From: Clonostachys chloroleuca
Taxonomy: Eukaryota; Ascomycota; Sordariomycetes; Hypocreales; Bionectriaceae
Direction: 5' to 3'
DNA: 64,000 nt
Assembly (NCBI GenBank): GCA_037952775.1
Contig: JBANAY010000004.1
Coordinates: 8,370,001-8,434,000, forward strand
Both the position numbers and the translations under genes were made by a program. How positions within the stretch are numbered: the first letter of the stretch is position 1; every line of letters begins with the position of its first letter. Positions 10,730 through 21,720 of this stretch are shown in pieces. Below the pieces are notes generated by a model. That model searched no databases and was not told where the DNA came from. It saw nothing but the letters and a program-made list of their open reading frames with translations.

Positions 10730-12453
10730 ATGTCAGGTCCAGGAACCAGGTCCAGAAACGGTAAGTCAACAGCAAAGCAGAATGGTTCTTATCGGTATGG
10801 CTCAAATACTAACATCGGGCCTCTTATTGAAAGGCTGCTTGACCTGCAGAAAGCGCAAGGTGAAGTGCGACGAGGTTCACCCGATATGCTCACATTGCAT
10901 TTCCCATCGCTTTTCCTGCGACTGGCCTACTTCCGAAGGTATCGATCCAAGATCACCAGTGGCCAAATCAGGTACAAAGTGTCCCCAGGCCCGGGTAGGA
11001 TATGCTAGGAATGAAGCTCTGGCATGCAGGCGAGCGGGTTCTCGTCGACGGCCTACCCTTGCCCCAATCATCACAGAGCCACCAATTCGATGCAGGAACT
11101 CTCTGATCCTAGAGCCCAAAGATAAGCAATACCTACAGTTCTTCTCGTTCACAACGGTCTTTGCCCAGTATGATTTCGGAGACGCCAGCTGTCTTCGCTA
11201 CATCACGCAGGAGCTGGCATTGTCCAACGGCATCATCATGAACATGGTTCTCGCCATCTCCGCCAGCGAGATGCATAGGCAGGGTCTCCAAAGTAACGGC
11301 GTCGATTGCGGTCTGCGTCGTTACGCCCTCGCCATGGAGGACTTGCGTGTGGGCCTGGAACGAGTGGCAGACGTCAGGCCGAAAATAGGAGTCGAGATCC
11401 TGCTGTTATCTATCTTCCTGATGTTGAATTACGAGATTCATTATTCGGCTTCACCGGAGCGTATCAGAGCCCATCTAGAGGGTCTTCGTGCCCTAGCCTG
11501 CTCGAATGTGACCTTTCTTCGGCAGGAAGCAAAATACGGCCATCCGGACGAAGAAGGAGAGGCTGCCAATGTCTCCATGTGTTGTCAAATCATTGTGTGG
11601 TCAATGTAAGTGCATATTCCCTATTTTTTTTTAATCTGATTTTGAAAGAAAAAGGTGCTTCTAAGATAGATTGGTGGCTCATCGCCTACGCAGATATCTC
11701 GACATATCCATGACCATTTCGGGCGCATCCAAGTCTCTCTCTTAACCGAACTCACCGGATCGCAAAGCCCTTTATTCGACTTCCGCCGTCTTTGCGCCAA
11801 TGCTCGACGTACTAACCTACTCCTGTGGAAACATCGATATTCGCCCCAGCAACGTTTGAGAGATGCCACGTTCGCGCGGCCTATGGAATTCGGCTTCCAA
11901 GTCCTGTCGGCTCGATTCCACATCTGGAGCTGGGAAGCAAACGGTAAGCATTGCTCAGATATCGAGAACCACCCGTCATCATGGCTCAGCCGATTATTTG
12001 ATTCGCAGGAAGTAAGTTACTTGATCCAATTTACTTTCGTCCCGGCCCTCCGCTCATGCTAAGAACAATACATAGTTTTACTCGGATTTGTTCATTATTG
12101 CCGATGTTGCTAATGAGCTCACATGGACAGTCGGCACGGAGGTCGTAGTTCGACTCGTCAGCTTCTTCTGGGCCACAATTCTTTACTACTACCGCGTCAC
12201 TGGAGACAATCAGGTGACAGAAGGTTTCCGGCAGAACGCGGCGTGCAAGCTTGCCCACCTCCTCTTCATCCATTCTAAGAACATCGCCGATAAGCGCCAG
12301 CAAGTTCGAATCGCATGGCCGGTTTTCATTGCTGCCATCGAGACGACCGATCAGATCCACAGAGACTGGCTGCTGGGCAGGCTAAGGGCTTGCCGTGAGC
12401 TGACATCAGAATGCCGGTGGTTATGTCTGGCGGCGGAGGGGATGCTAAGATAA
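10730..12453 (+). pseudogene. Zn2Cys6 transcription factor, one-base frameshift in exon 3
   Basis: Exons 10730-10760, 10834-11605, 11694-12011 and 12076-12453. The Zn(II)2Cys6 binuclear cluster is complete: cysteines 12, 15, 22, 29, 32 and 39 with 2-6-6-2-6 spacing (GCLTCRKRKVKCDE). A fungal-specific transcription-factor middle region follows. The exons total 1499 nt, one short of a multiple of three. After the third intron the frame reads YLDISMTISGASKSLS and then stops, whereas from about 11745 another frame reads LLTELTGSQSPLFDFRRLC, the obvious continuation. The break lies in the TC run at about 11738-11752. It is either a true null allele or a sequence error; otherwise the gene looks healthy (about 499 aa). 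It is co-oriented with, and a candidate regulator of, the upstream monooxygenase. Confidence 0.8.
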
Positions 12454-12941
12454 ATGCGACGAGGTCAAAGTCAATCGCCACACGAACTAGGAAATGCTGA
12501 TCGGTATTGCTCCTTGCAACACATCATCGCCCTAGAAAGATAATATGTGCCATTCCGGACTGAATTTGCCCGAATATCTTCATGTCTGCGGATAGTCATG
12601 GATATCAGAGAAGTATAACGGCAGATCCAATCTCCCTTATCTCTAGTGTTAACCAGCAACTTCTTCTCGGGGACTATCATTAGATGACCATCATTTCACA
12701 CACACATGGTATGCCTGCTTGGGCGGAGGCAGTTAAATTTTGAAAGAACCCGCAGTATAATATCCGTAATTCAACATTCAAAATATGATATTCCAGGAGT
12801 AGTAAAACAATCCCCGCAGCGACACTCCCTATCAACAATATTCACAACGCCCACGAACCCCAACCGCACAAATTAAGTACTCGGGTGGCTTATTCATTAG
12901 GACACACTATTCTTAATATACTCAAGACGACGCAATACGGT
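12454..12941. other. Intergenic, no gene seen
   Basis: Convergent 3' ends of the Zn2Cys6 gene (+) and the broken minus-strand gene. No coding or RNA signal found. Confidence 0.5.
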
Positions 12942-13993
12942 CTATGGCTGCCTATCAATACAGATACATTCCGCATCCATTTCTTCGACGGTAGCCGATT
13001 CATCATTTTGAGCAGGGAAGAGCCTGTAGAACCTCACGTTCTTTCCCATACAAATCGCACCGAAAACCTTCGCTGAACCCCGAAAGTCAGTAAGGTAGGT
13101 AATAAGTTGCTCCCGTGCCAGATCCCAGGAATCATCTTGGCTTTCATGGAGCTCCTGCTTACATTCAATGCCCAAGAATTCCACCTTGTATGGGTTTCTG
13201 CTTTGTTCAAAGCAGTAGAGTTTGCAATCAGCTCTTCCCGATATGGGTTCGTTCTCCAGACACACATGATAGCCTTCGCACCTTGGAAAGGTCTCTTGAA
13301 CAATGTCTGCCCAAAGGTTCCAGATAACAGACTGCCGTGTGGTCGGGAGAAGGGTTTGGATCTCGTAGGCGGTCCCGGGATTTTCTATATACTAAGGAAG
13401 TCAGTCCAGGGCAACATAAGGTTCACCTCGAAAACGTACAGTGCCCGTATATTCTTCTTGGGGAGGAAGATGTGGGGAACGGTCTCCAGGCTGCCATGGC
13501 GAAAGAGAATTAAAGGAGCACTCGTCAGCAAAGATGCGGAGTGGTTGCACTCAAGGCTTTGCGATATGATCATTTACGCAGGTTTTTCAACAACCACAGG
13601 GATGTGATGAAAAATTGACCTCGGCCGAAGAAAAGTGCCGTCATTTAAAACACGAGGACGTGAACAAGACATTCTTGTAATCGGCTTAACAACGGATAAA
13701 GAGGCACCAGGAATAGAATCTGTGCTCCCATAATCCGAGCCGGGCGACGAACTGACGCCGCTCACAGGGTTCATTCAAGACCTAGATGAAGTCTGCATGG
13801 TGGCGCGGCTAGAATCGATAGGAACTGCGGGCTGAGGGGAAATTGTATTGGCGACAGATGAAAATATCTCAAACTTCAGTTGAACTTTAGGTTCGGATAA
13901 TGGACACGGCAGTTTAAGATTCAACCAACAAACCACACTACCGTGGCTTTGCTTCCCTCCTACCGGCCTGACAGGTACAGGGAACTCATACAT
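12942..13993 (-). pseudogene. Broken gene of unknown function, minus strand
   Basis: The 3' exon is convincing: from about 13375 down to 12942 it reads ENPGTAYEIQTLLPTTRQ, then GIECKQELHESQDDSWDLA and FGAICMGKNVRFYRL. That pattern, an E-x-K core followed by a Q-x-x-x-YL helix and a G-x-x-VRFY strand, recalls fungal proteins with a nuclease-like fold, but I cannot name the family. A splice with donor at GAG|GTGAAC (about 13426) joins it in phase to VRFR upstream. A 5' part begins MYEFPVPVRPVGG at 13993 and is interrupted by an in-frame TGA at 13775-13777, after which reading continues in the same frame. The middle (about 13420-13620) cannot be joined without a further stop or frame change. I treat it as a pseudogene, with an unusual intron set as the alternative. 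Confidence 0.5.
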
Positions 13994-14381
13994 TTGCAGT
14001 GGTCCCGCGGCAACTGTTTAACGGCGAAGATGGGCAAACCATGGTTCTGCTGTTGGCGCCGCTATTTCATCAAGCCAAAAGTCAAGCGGTTGATTCAAAC
14101 TCCGAGCGGCTATATCAGAGGCATTAATAAACTAGATCACAAGCAAGCGGTTATTCGGCCAATAGCGAGCCAGTGCGGTGAGTCTAGGTGTCAAGGCTGT
14201 AGAGAGTGACAAATCCTCATCCACAACTTGCGACTAAGAAAGAATCCGACTTTACAACTCAAACTGAGTAAAGGCCCCAGCATACGCCATTCTCCCCCCT
14301 AATCTCTCCCTCATTCTCATGCCAAGAACCATTTCAGATTGTCATACACGTTTGATTTCGCCTAGTATTCAGAATACGGTC
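13994..14381. other. Short divergent intergenic region
   Basis: Lies between the start of the broken minus-strand gene and the plus-strand F-box gene. An 88-codon open frame overlapping it is not supported by any recognisable sequence. An in-frame upstream ATG at 14319 could extend the F-box gene. Confidence 0.4.
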
Positions 14382-16677
14382 ATGGAATCGACTTGTGCGC
14401 TTTGCGGTGTCTGAATTTGCTGGGAATCTCCGGAACGGTGGTTACGAGAATTTCAAGCCGGTAAGCAGCGCCTCCCCCTGCTTAACATAGAGGATCTCAA
14501 CTTTAATTCCTTTAGTCTACACACATGATCGCAACTGGAGCGATATCAAGTTGTCCGGTGTCGGCATCGCGACTGAGGAAAGTTTTACCGCCATTTGTCC
14601 AGAAGACTCGGACAGGAAGCACGATGATGAAGATCTAGCCGATGACGACACTCTGTATATCGGGCTAGGCAGTGCTAATCTAAGAACGCGTTCCACTTCA
14701 GGTCTACAACCTCTTGAGTTCACCGGTTTCGGTATCCATTCCGCCTGCTGGAACCTACTGACAAGGCTGTTTCAGCCGGATCTGCAGCTTCTTTTCCATG
14801 CCTGTCTCTCCATGCCAATCGGTCCCAGAGATACCGTAGACTGGGGCCATGATTATGACGGTGCTGCTTTTTATTCAAAGGGCCCTGTTCCTGAAATTGA
14901 CTCCTATGACCCGGGCACATTGGCTCGTCGCGAAGATGCAGCCATCTTTCGATCTGACCCCTTTGATATCCCGAGTCTTCAGCGAGACTTGAAGAGCATA
15001 TACCAGCTTGAAAGCCTACCACCACCCCTGGACCCGCCTGGGAATAGGTCTGACATATTCAACTCTCTACCTCCAGAGATTCTCCACTTCATCATCACCA
15101 GCTTACCATCAACCGATGTAAAACATCTTCGGGTAGCGTCACGCACATTCGCTACGCTCGACCTTCCGGAAATGTTCTGGGCATCTCGGTTTGGCAGGGG
15201 CCATGAGTTTCACTACGTCTTTGAATCTTTGGAAAATCACCCCAAATCTTGGAAGACATTGTACATTATGCTCCGAATGCTCGATCTGTCGTTCCCGGCC
15301 CTTCAGAATCGACGACGCGTCTGGAGCCTCGCGCTGAGACTTCAGTCGTTGCATGACCAAATGTCCGGCATACTATGCCAGGGTCAATCCCGTGCTACCC
15401 TTTTCGAACCGGAAGGTGTTTCAAGTGAAGATCAACAGCATTGGAGCACTGCAGGTCGTGCTGTTCGTCCCCTGACAACAACGCCATTCTATTTCGGGTG
15501 CCTACCTCTACGGTCTCGCAAGGTGACCTGGGTAAGCCGCCTTAGGATTGCACGCTTAATGGTATCTTTTATTTCTATAAACGATGCCAAGTACATCTCT
15601 GGTCTACGATTCATCAAGGAACAAGGCGGGGATGACAGCTTGGGATACATTCATCCTGCCACAGAAGAGCCCATCTGCTTGCCTCAGCCTGCCGAAGTTC
15701 GTGAATGGTGCTTCGGCGTGGACTTGCGAGGCATTAAGGCCATCTCGTTAAAGACTGAAAGTGGGTGGAATTCGCCTTGGGTCGGTGAGCTTGGCACGCT
15801 ACCAATTCATCACCAGTCAACTCCTCGCCATCTATATGTCATGAGGGCCGATTTTGATGTATGTAACCTCTGACGCTATATTAATAGCCAAAAATGTATC
15901 ATCTGCTCACAGATAAACAGACACTCAAGCTCGTATCAATCAGTTTTGAGGCACAGCCTGATCAAGACAGGCAGACGTTATGCCGCGATGCTGTCTTCTG
16001 GAGCCCAGACGTTCCACCACCACATATAAAGAATAACTTTACGTGTGACCCAACCCGCGGGTTCAAGTACTCTCTTCCGTTCACCACCTGTTTCTTCGAT
16101 CCGGCTAAGAATCCTGCACCGTCGACATTGATCCAGGTTGTTGCTCATGCATACGACATGTTCACACTTGCAGGTCTCGGGTTTATCCACACGGATGATT
16201 CCAAAAACAGTCTGCTCGGCCGTCGCGGACCGTTCGATAACATGCCAGGCAACAGAGTCTATGAAAACTCTGAGGATCGTCATCTCCCCTTCTCCATCGA
16301 TGGGCCCGGGGGCGAGCGAATCACCGGCATACAGGTCGAGAAAAGCCGGGGTGACGTCCGAGGCATCAAGGTAAAACAGGGCTAGCTGCTCCTCCGCGCT
16401 ATTCTATCTAATACACTGACAATTTCCTCAGTTAGAGACAACCCATGACCGAGTCATTGGCTACGGCTCAGGGTCTTCAAGTCGTAATAAAGAGAACTGG
16501 ATCACGGTCAAGCCTTGTGGGACTTTGGTAGTTGGAATATTTGCTCAATGCGTACGTATCATTTCTTGTCGCGCTCTCGGAAAGATTCGGCTGACTGAAC
16601 TATTTTTTCAGGGTGCTACACTCAAGAACTTTGGTCTTCTTTCAGTCGATGAGATTGACCAGATGGTGGAACGGTAG
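14382..16677 (+). CDS. F-box protein, DUF7600-like, with in-frame TGA in exon 1
   Basis: Exons 14382-14460, 14516-15858, 15921-16370, 16432-16551 and 16612-16677 sum to 686 codons. The N-terminus reads CALCGV, then after a TGA (14412-14414) continues in the same frame ICWESPERWLREFQA and splices to VYTHDRNWSDIKLSGVG. This is the normal opening of a fungal F-box family whose members start with a CxxC segment. An F-box lies near residues 220-265 (SLPPEILHFIITSLPSTDV). The C-terminal region (GLRFI, LGYIHPATE, FGVDLRGIKAISLK) resembles the domain annotated DUF7600; the name is from memory. F-box proteins recruit substrates to SCF ubiquitin ligases. The TGA would be CGA with one transition. If it is real, translation could only begin downstream, for example at 14551. 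Confidence 0.75.
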
Positions 16678-17133
16678 GGGAAGGCCATGCAGACGTGGCT
16701 CGAAAGCCTGTTCGAATTAGGTGGAGGATACCTCTCGGCGGAAGTATGCGAGAGTGAAAAGCTCTGTATCTGTCAATGTCACCAATTTGTCGCTTGTTGT
16801 GGAGAGTTATGCGCGAGTCGGAGAATATGCCCGTCTTTACCTATCAATCGCTCAATCACACTCGTCTACAATTCAATGCCGTCTTATGCATTTCTTAATG
16901 CAAAATCATCCAAAATAGGCGTCGCCAATGATGACAACGGGGTGTTCATTCTCGCAAGTACGCCATCTATGCTACCAGCTCTAGGTCATTCTTCTCTGAA
17001 TTAAATACATGTCCGCCTAATGAGCAACAACTCCTCAACCTCCTTTTTATCATACCTGCCATGCAAGGTGATCATCAATAAGCCAATACCCGTCGCGGGA
17101 TCAACAACAAGCGGTTTGAGGCATTGGTACCCG
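16678..17133. other. Convergent intergenic, no gene seen
   Basis: 3' ends of the F-box gene (+) and the FHA-pseudokinase gene (-). A 105-codon open frame at 16687-17004 directly follows the F-box stop and has no recognisable content. Confidence 0.5.
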
Positions 17134-19036
17134 CTAGACTTTGGGTCTTTTATACTCCAACGCCTCGTCATCCGACTCGGCTCTTCTTTTTCCCTTGATG
17201 GGGGCGTGAGCCTCGTCGGTGAATGCAGCTGCTTCTCCACCAGTTGAACTATCCGCCGGTGAGGCGGGGGTAGTAACCTGCTCTCCTGCCTTCACAGAAG
17301 AATCCTCCAAGAGCGCAGCGAAGAGAGAAGTAGTCGGAGAGCCACCGACATCAGGCGTTGTAGGCAGCATGTCAGTCTCACTACCTCCAGGTATGGGTGA
17401 AACATGTGCGGCCTGCAATTGCGCTGTAGTCGGTGTATTTGAAGAGTCTTCCGACTGGCCATCAGCCATCTTACTCTGTTTGGGTGTTGAGCAGTTCGAA
17501 GATTCCTCCTGAACATCAGGCGTGGTTGGTCTTTCAACACCCTCATGCTCGCATTCATAGATGTGTCCACCGCAGGAACTGCACTCGGAGCACCCGCACG
17601 GCTTGATACCGCCCTCTGCCCGGAGGCCCTCCAAGCATTCTGCTGCTGATTTTGTCTCGTGATGATCCTCCTGTAGCATATATTTCCGTAGAAACTGCAC
17701 CAGGCTGTCTTCTGACTTATCCATTTGAGTCCAGTTTTCCCTGTACGTGGTGTGAAACAGCCTCCGAACGTCGTTATTAATCAATCCAAGTACGGCAAGG
17801 CCGAGCGACCAAATGTCAAGGACAGCGTAGACAGCACCATCTCCGCCCTTGCCTGTCTCAGGCTTTCTGGTCGCCGCGCCGAAGCCCGCAACCTTTACGC
17901 AGATGCCGGATGAATCTCGTCGATTAATCAAGATATTGCTTCTTGTTAGATCTCGGTGGTAGATAGGAGGAGACTTCGTGTGCATTTTTGCCAAGACGGA
18001 GAGGCACTGTGGAAGAATGCACGTTACCTCCTCTTTGGAAAATTCAGAATAAGAATCTTCAAAAATGTCAGAACCCTCTTTCGAAAATTCAGAATGCGCA
18101 TCCGAACGATCAGAGGGGTCATCCGAGACCAGAGAAGGATCTTCCGGTTCTTCCAGGGATCCCCCGCTCAGGTACTTCATCTCGATTTGTGTCGGAATCC
18201 CCTCGCTCGTGCTCGGAAAGCGTAGGATGTCGACCACGTGGTGGTGCTTTGAACTGTTAGTATGAACTCGTGCGGCCGGAAATGGGACGTACATCTTTGA
18301 GAATTGTCAAAAACTCCACTTGTCGAGACCATTTTGCTTCGTCGTACTTGCTCGAAGGTGCCTTGACAATCCTTTCTGTTCCGTTTTCAGTGTTCCAGCA
18401 ACGAGTGATGCTAGCCAAAGTCCCCTTTTTTGGCACTTCCCAACGGAGCCAGATGTCACTGACTTGGTCCGGGTTGGTCGTGTGACGGGTTTGGTGCAAG
18501 GTTGCCCGCTGGATGCCACCGGCGAGATCCTGGCTCTTCTTGTCGCAGTGATCCCGGAATCCTTTAACGAACTTCGTATACGATTCCTCACTCGATAACA
18601 TCAAGCGGACGTCGACTGCGAAAGACATTACGCCGGCTACCTTAATTGTGATTTGACGGAGTTTTGGGGGCAACTTTGGATCGTTGAGAATGCATTGGCT
18701 TTGATCACGCAGACCGGCGCCCTGCTCACCGTACTTCACCTCGATGCCATTTGTTGAATGATCTATGATAACGAGTCGATTCTCCTTGTCGAAATTGAGA
18801 CTAAAATGGCAATTGCTGATCGAGCCGTGTTTGGGGAGCCTAACGCCACAATGGTTGCTTGACCCAAAGGTAATCCCCTTCGATGAATCAGGGACGGATT
18901 TATCGTTGATCTCAATGCACCAACGCCCTTTCGAGGAGAGATACTCGCTCTTCTCCAAAGTACCCCTCATCCTCTTCCTGATGTCATAGTCGTGGATTTC
19001 TGTGACGGTGAAAATCGCAATGATGCCAACGTTCAT
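17134..19036 (-). CDS. FHA-domain pseudokinase, 618 aa
   Basis: Exon 1 is 19036-18293 (248 codons), exon 2 is 18246-17134 (371 codons with stop); the intron has GTACGT, a CTAAC branch and ends CAAAG. The start chosen is MNVGIIAIF. An FHA domain spans about residues 45-110 (GSSNHCGVRLPKHGS, then DHSTNGIEV), a phosphothreonine-binding fold. A kinase-like domain follows: IVKAP lysine, HRDLTRSN catalytic loop at 345-352, but GFG instead of DFG at 369-371, no clear glycine loop and no APE motif. Loss of the metal-binding Asp predicts no or weak catalysis. After the kinase fold come a cysteine cluster (CGCSECSSC plus a further C) and an acidic Ser/Thr-rich tail ending in a basic KGKRR...KRPK nuclear-localisation-like stretch. 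The FHA-plus-kinase order resembles Rad53/Cds1, but divergence suggests a signalling scaffold rather than a checkpoint kinase. Confidence 0.8.
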
Positions 19037-19657
19037 GCTGGCGGTATGTGGTGGGGGGGCATGATTGTTGTCTGTGATTGTTGTCCGTGATATCGTGAAC
19101 AAAGATGTAGATCCGTAGAGAATAAGGGTGAAGAGGTGGGTGCGGGAACGCGAAACGTGGGAGAGAATGGGAGCGGATGGAAGAGAATGTGAGTGGGGGA
19201 AAAGAAGAAGGAAACGGAAGAAAGAAAATTTTTGGTCTTCACGGCAAGATATGTTTGTCCTCCCAGTGTTATTAAGAAAGCTGTGTAACAAGACTGACCT
19301 TCCAACCGCTTCCATGGCCTTGCTACACATTTCGGCATGATGTTTTGTGTGTTGTGAAGAAACAACCCATCAACCAGACAACCATACATGATCTAGTAAA
19401 AATAGAATCGATTGTGTAAATCCACCTTCTAGACCGTCTGGATGTCGCCGATGGCCCTTGACCTTGAGCAAAAGCCGGCATCTGGCTCGTGGATGGATTG
19501 AACTGGGTGTAGCGGTGGTGGTACAAGAACGAGATGAGGGGGCTGAGGTGGCGTTGTGATCCCAACAAAATTCTCATTCTCAGCCCTCGACGACGTCGTC
19601 GACATCGTCGACGCCCTCCCAGTGACTTCATCCGCATCAATTGCCCTCCTGCCCATC
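19037..19657. promoter_or_regulatory. Divergent promoter, FHA-pseudokinase and coiled-coil gene
   Basis: About 620 bp shared between two divergent genes, so joint regulation is possible. A GAC/GTC-rich near-palindromic stretch lies at about 19588-19613. The open reading upstream of 19658 has no ATG and is treated as leader. Confidence 0.4.
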
Positions 19658-21720
19658 ATGCCCCGTTTCCAGCTCCACGGCCATCTTCGAGATGCTAAAT
19701 TCCGCGCCAGCCAATTGCGCGACCATCCACCACTAATGGAGCTGAAAAGTGTGCGAGATCTGCTCAACATGTGTGATCAGGACCTGAGCCGCTATGTATT
19801 AAAGTATTTCAAATATTATGTGGACCTAGACATCAACACAGGCGGTGGCACAGATGATGTGCCCAAGGATCGTGTCGATAAGCTCCAGAAGCGAATTCAA
19901 GACTGGAAGTGAGTAATGCCACCTTGGCTTCACGACACAAGACTGACCATCATGCTTTGGCCAGGGAAAAGCACGGGAAGCTCATCAGTGAAACTTCCAT
20001 AGTCATCCACGGGGGGCTACTGAATAAGCTCGACGAACGACTACAATAGGTGGCAGACAAGGGCCAGATTCCCACCTGGAGACCGCGCGCTGGCGTTACC
20101 CCATCGCCAGAGCCCGAAACCCCGTTGGACTGGTGTATCGGAGGGTTTTCGAAAGACAAGGAGATCGAGAAATTGGAACGCGCTTGGTACATGGAAACCT
20201 GCAATCGGCTGGAAGAAGACGGAGGTTACCCATTGATCGACATTGGTGGTCTGAGGGAGTATAAGGGGGACTGGGAAATGCTTGCCTACGTGCACTGCTG
20301 GAGATTTGCCTTGGGGATCCCGAAAGACAAATCAAGCGATGTGTTCGAACAGCAATTGGCCACCTGGGAGTTCTTCCGCAGATGGCAGCGCTACAACCGT
20401 GGGCTTCAGGACATGGGCGGGTTCGAGGAGTTCGCAATCCATTCTTGGCGCAAGAATAGATTCATGGGAACAGAGGCAGACTACAACGCCTTCCTCGAAG
20501 ACATAAGGACCGACAGCCCTTCAGTTCTGATGGAGGAATGGGAGCAGGAGCAAATATTGCGGGCCAAGCTGCAAAAATATTGGCGAGAGGATTGTGAGAG
20601 CTTTGACGACTACGGTGCCGCCGTGGAACGGCGGTTGGCCAAGCATGGGATTCACAAAACTTTCAAGCCCGACATTGATGCCAGGAGCCAAGATCCAGTC
20701 ACAACATGGATCGAATACCTGGGTCATATGTGTTGGATCTTAGACGTCCACAAAGAGCACCAAGAGGAGATGCTGGCTGAGAACGAGCTTTATGTGGCCA
20801 TCTTGACCTTTGACGACCGCAGCCTTGATCGAGATGACCCTAACTGGGAGGCAAATCTACAAAAGGCCCAGAAGGGCCTCGATCAGGCTAAGGAGAGTTG
20901 TCAAAGGCTCGCGGCCAGGGGCCAATCAAAGGGGTCTATCTTCTGGCAGCCTCACGATTTGCGTGATATGAATTCGATGGTATCCTGTACCAGGGGGCTC
21001 ATTCAACAAATTAAAAATCAACTGCGTGATGTTGAGTATGAGGCGCGAGCATCACCAAGTCCCACAGAAACCTCCCATGATGGAACTAGCAATACAGCGG
21101 AACAAAATGCCGCTGTCGCCATACAAGAGGGTCCGGAAGATGCTACCCGCCAGCCTGCTCAGTCGCAGCAGGTGTTGAGCACACAGCCCACCTCGCCGTT
21201 GGATGCGCCAGCCAATCCCACATCCAGGAGCTTGAAGCGAAAGGGGTCCTTTTCGGAACAGAGCGAGCGCAACACAAAGTCTCGGAAGTGCTCCAATGGC
21301 AACGGCTCCCAGCCAACACAGGCGCCTCGGCGCAGTGAGCGAATCCCGAAGCTTCAGAGGAAGAGGGAGGAGGATGAGCAAAAGGCCCGGGAGGAGGAGG
21401 CCAAGAAGGCCAAGGAAGAGGAAGAGGCCAAGAAGGCGAGGGCTGAGAAGAGGGCTATGAATCTCCAGGCGGAGAGGGAGAAGAAACTGGCCGAAAAGGC
21501 TGCAAAGGCTGCAGAGGCAAAGGCTGAAAAGGCCGCAAAGGCCGCAGAGGCAAAGGCTGCAAAGGCCGCAAAGGCTGAGGCTGCAAAGGCTGCGGCTACA
21601 AAGGCTATGGCGTCTGCGAGGGTTCCGAAGGCTGTAAACCCCAGATACACCCAACCAGTTCGGCGAAGCACTCGTGACACCAAACAACCAACCAGATGGG
21701 GCTACCCACCGGCACCATAG
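19658..21720 (+). CDS. Long coiled-coil protein of unknown function, in-frame TAG
   Basis: Exon 1 is 19658-19908 and exon 2 is 19965-21720, joined in phase (GTGAGT donor, CTGAC branch, CCAG acceptor), giving 669 codons. The first ATG gives MPRFQLHGHLRDAKF. At codon 112 an in-frame TAG (20047-20049) follows DERLQ, yet the same frame continues at once with clear coding sequence (VADKGQIPTWRPRAG). A CAG would restore it. The N-terminal 400 residues are Trp- and charge-rich with no known fold. Then comes a low-complexity linker with a basic RRSERIPK motif, and a long Lys/Glu/Ala heptad-like region (about 430-530) with near-exact EKAAKAAEAKA repeats, predicted to be a single helix or coiled coil. 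The tail is basic, PVRRSTRDTKQPTRWG. It is divergently paired with the FHA-pseudokinase. Function unknown; possibly chromatin-associated, on the basic motifs only. Confidence 0.65.

Noticed and set aside
21052..21687. A Leu/Ser/Cys-rich minus-strand frame opposite the coiled-coil region
   Set aside because: It is the complement of Lys/Glu/Ala repeats; the apparent membrane-like composition is a shadow.
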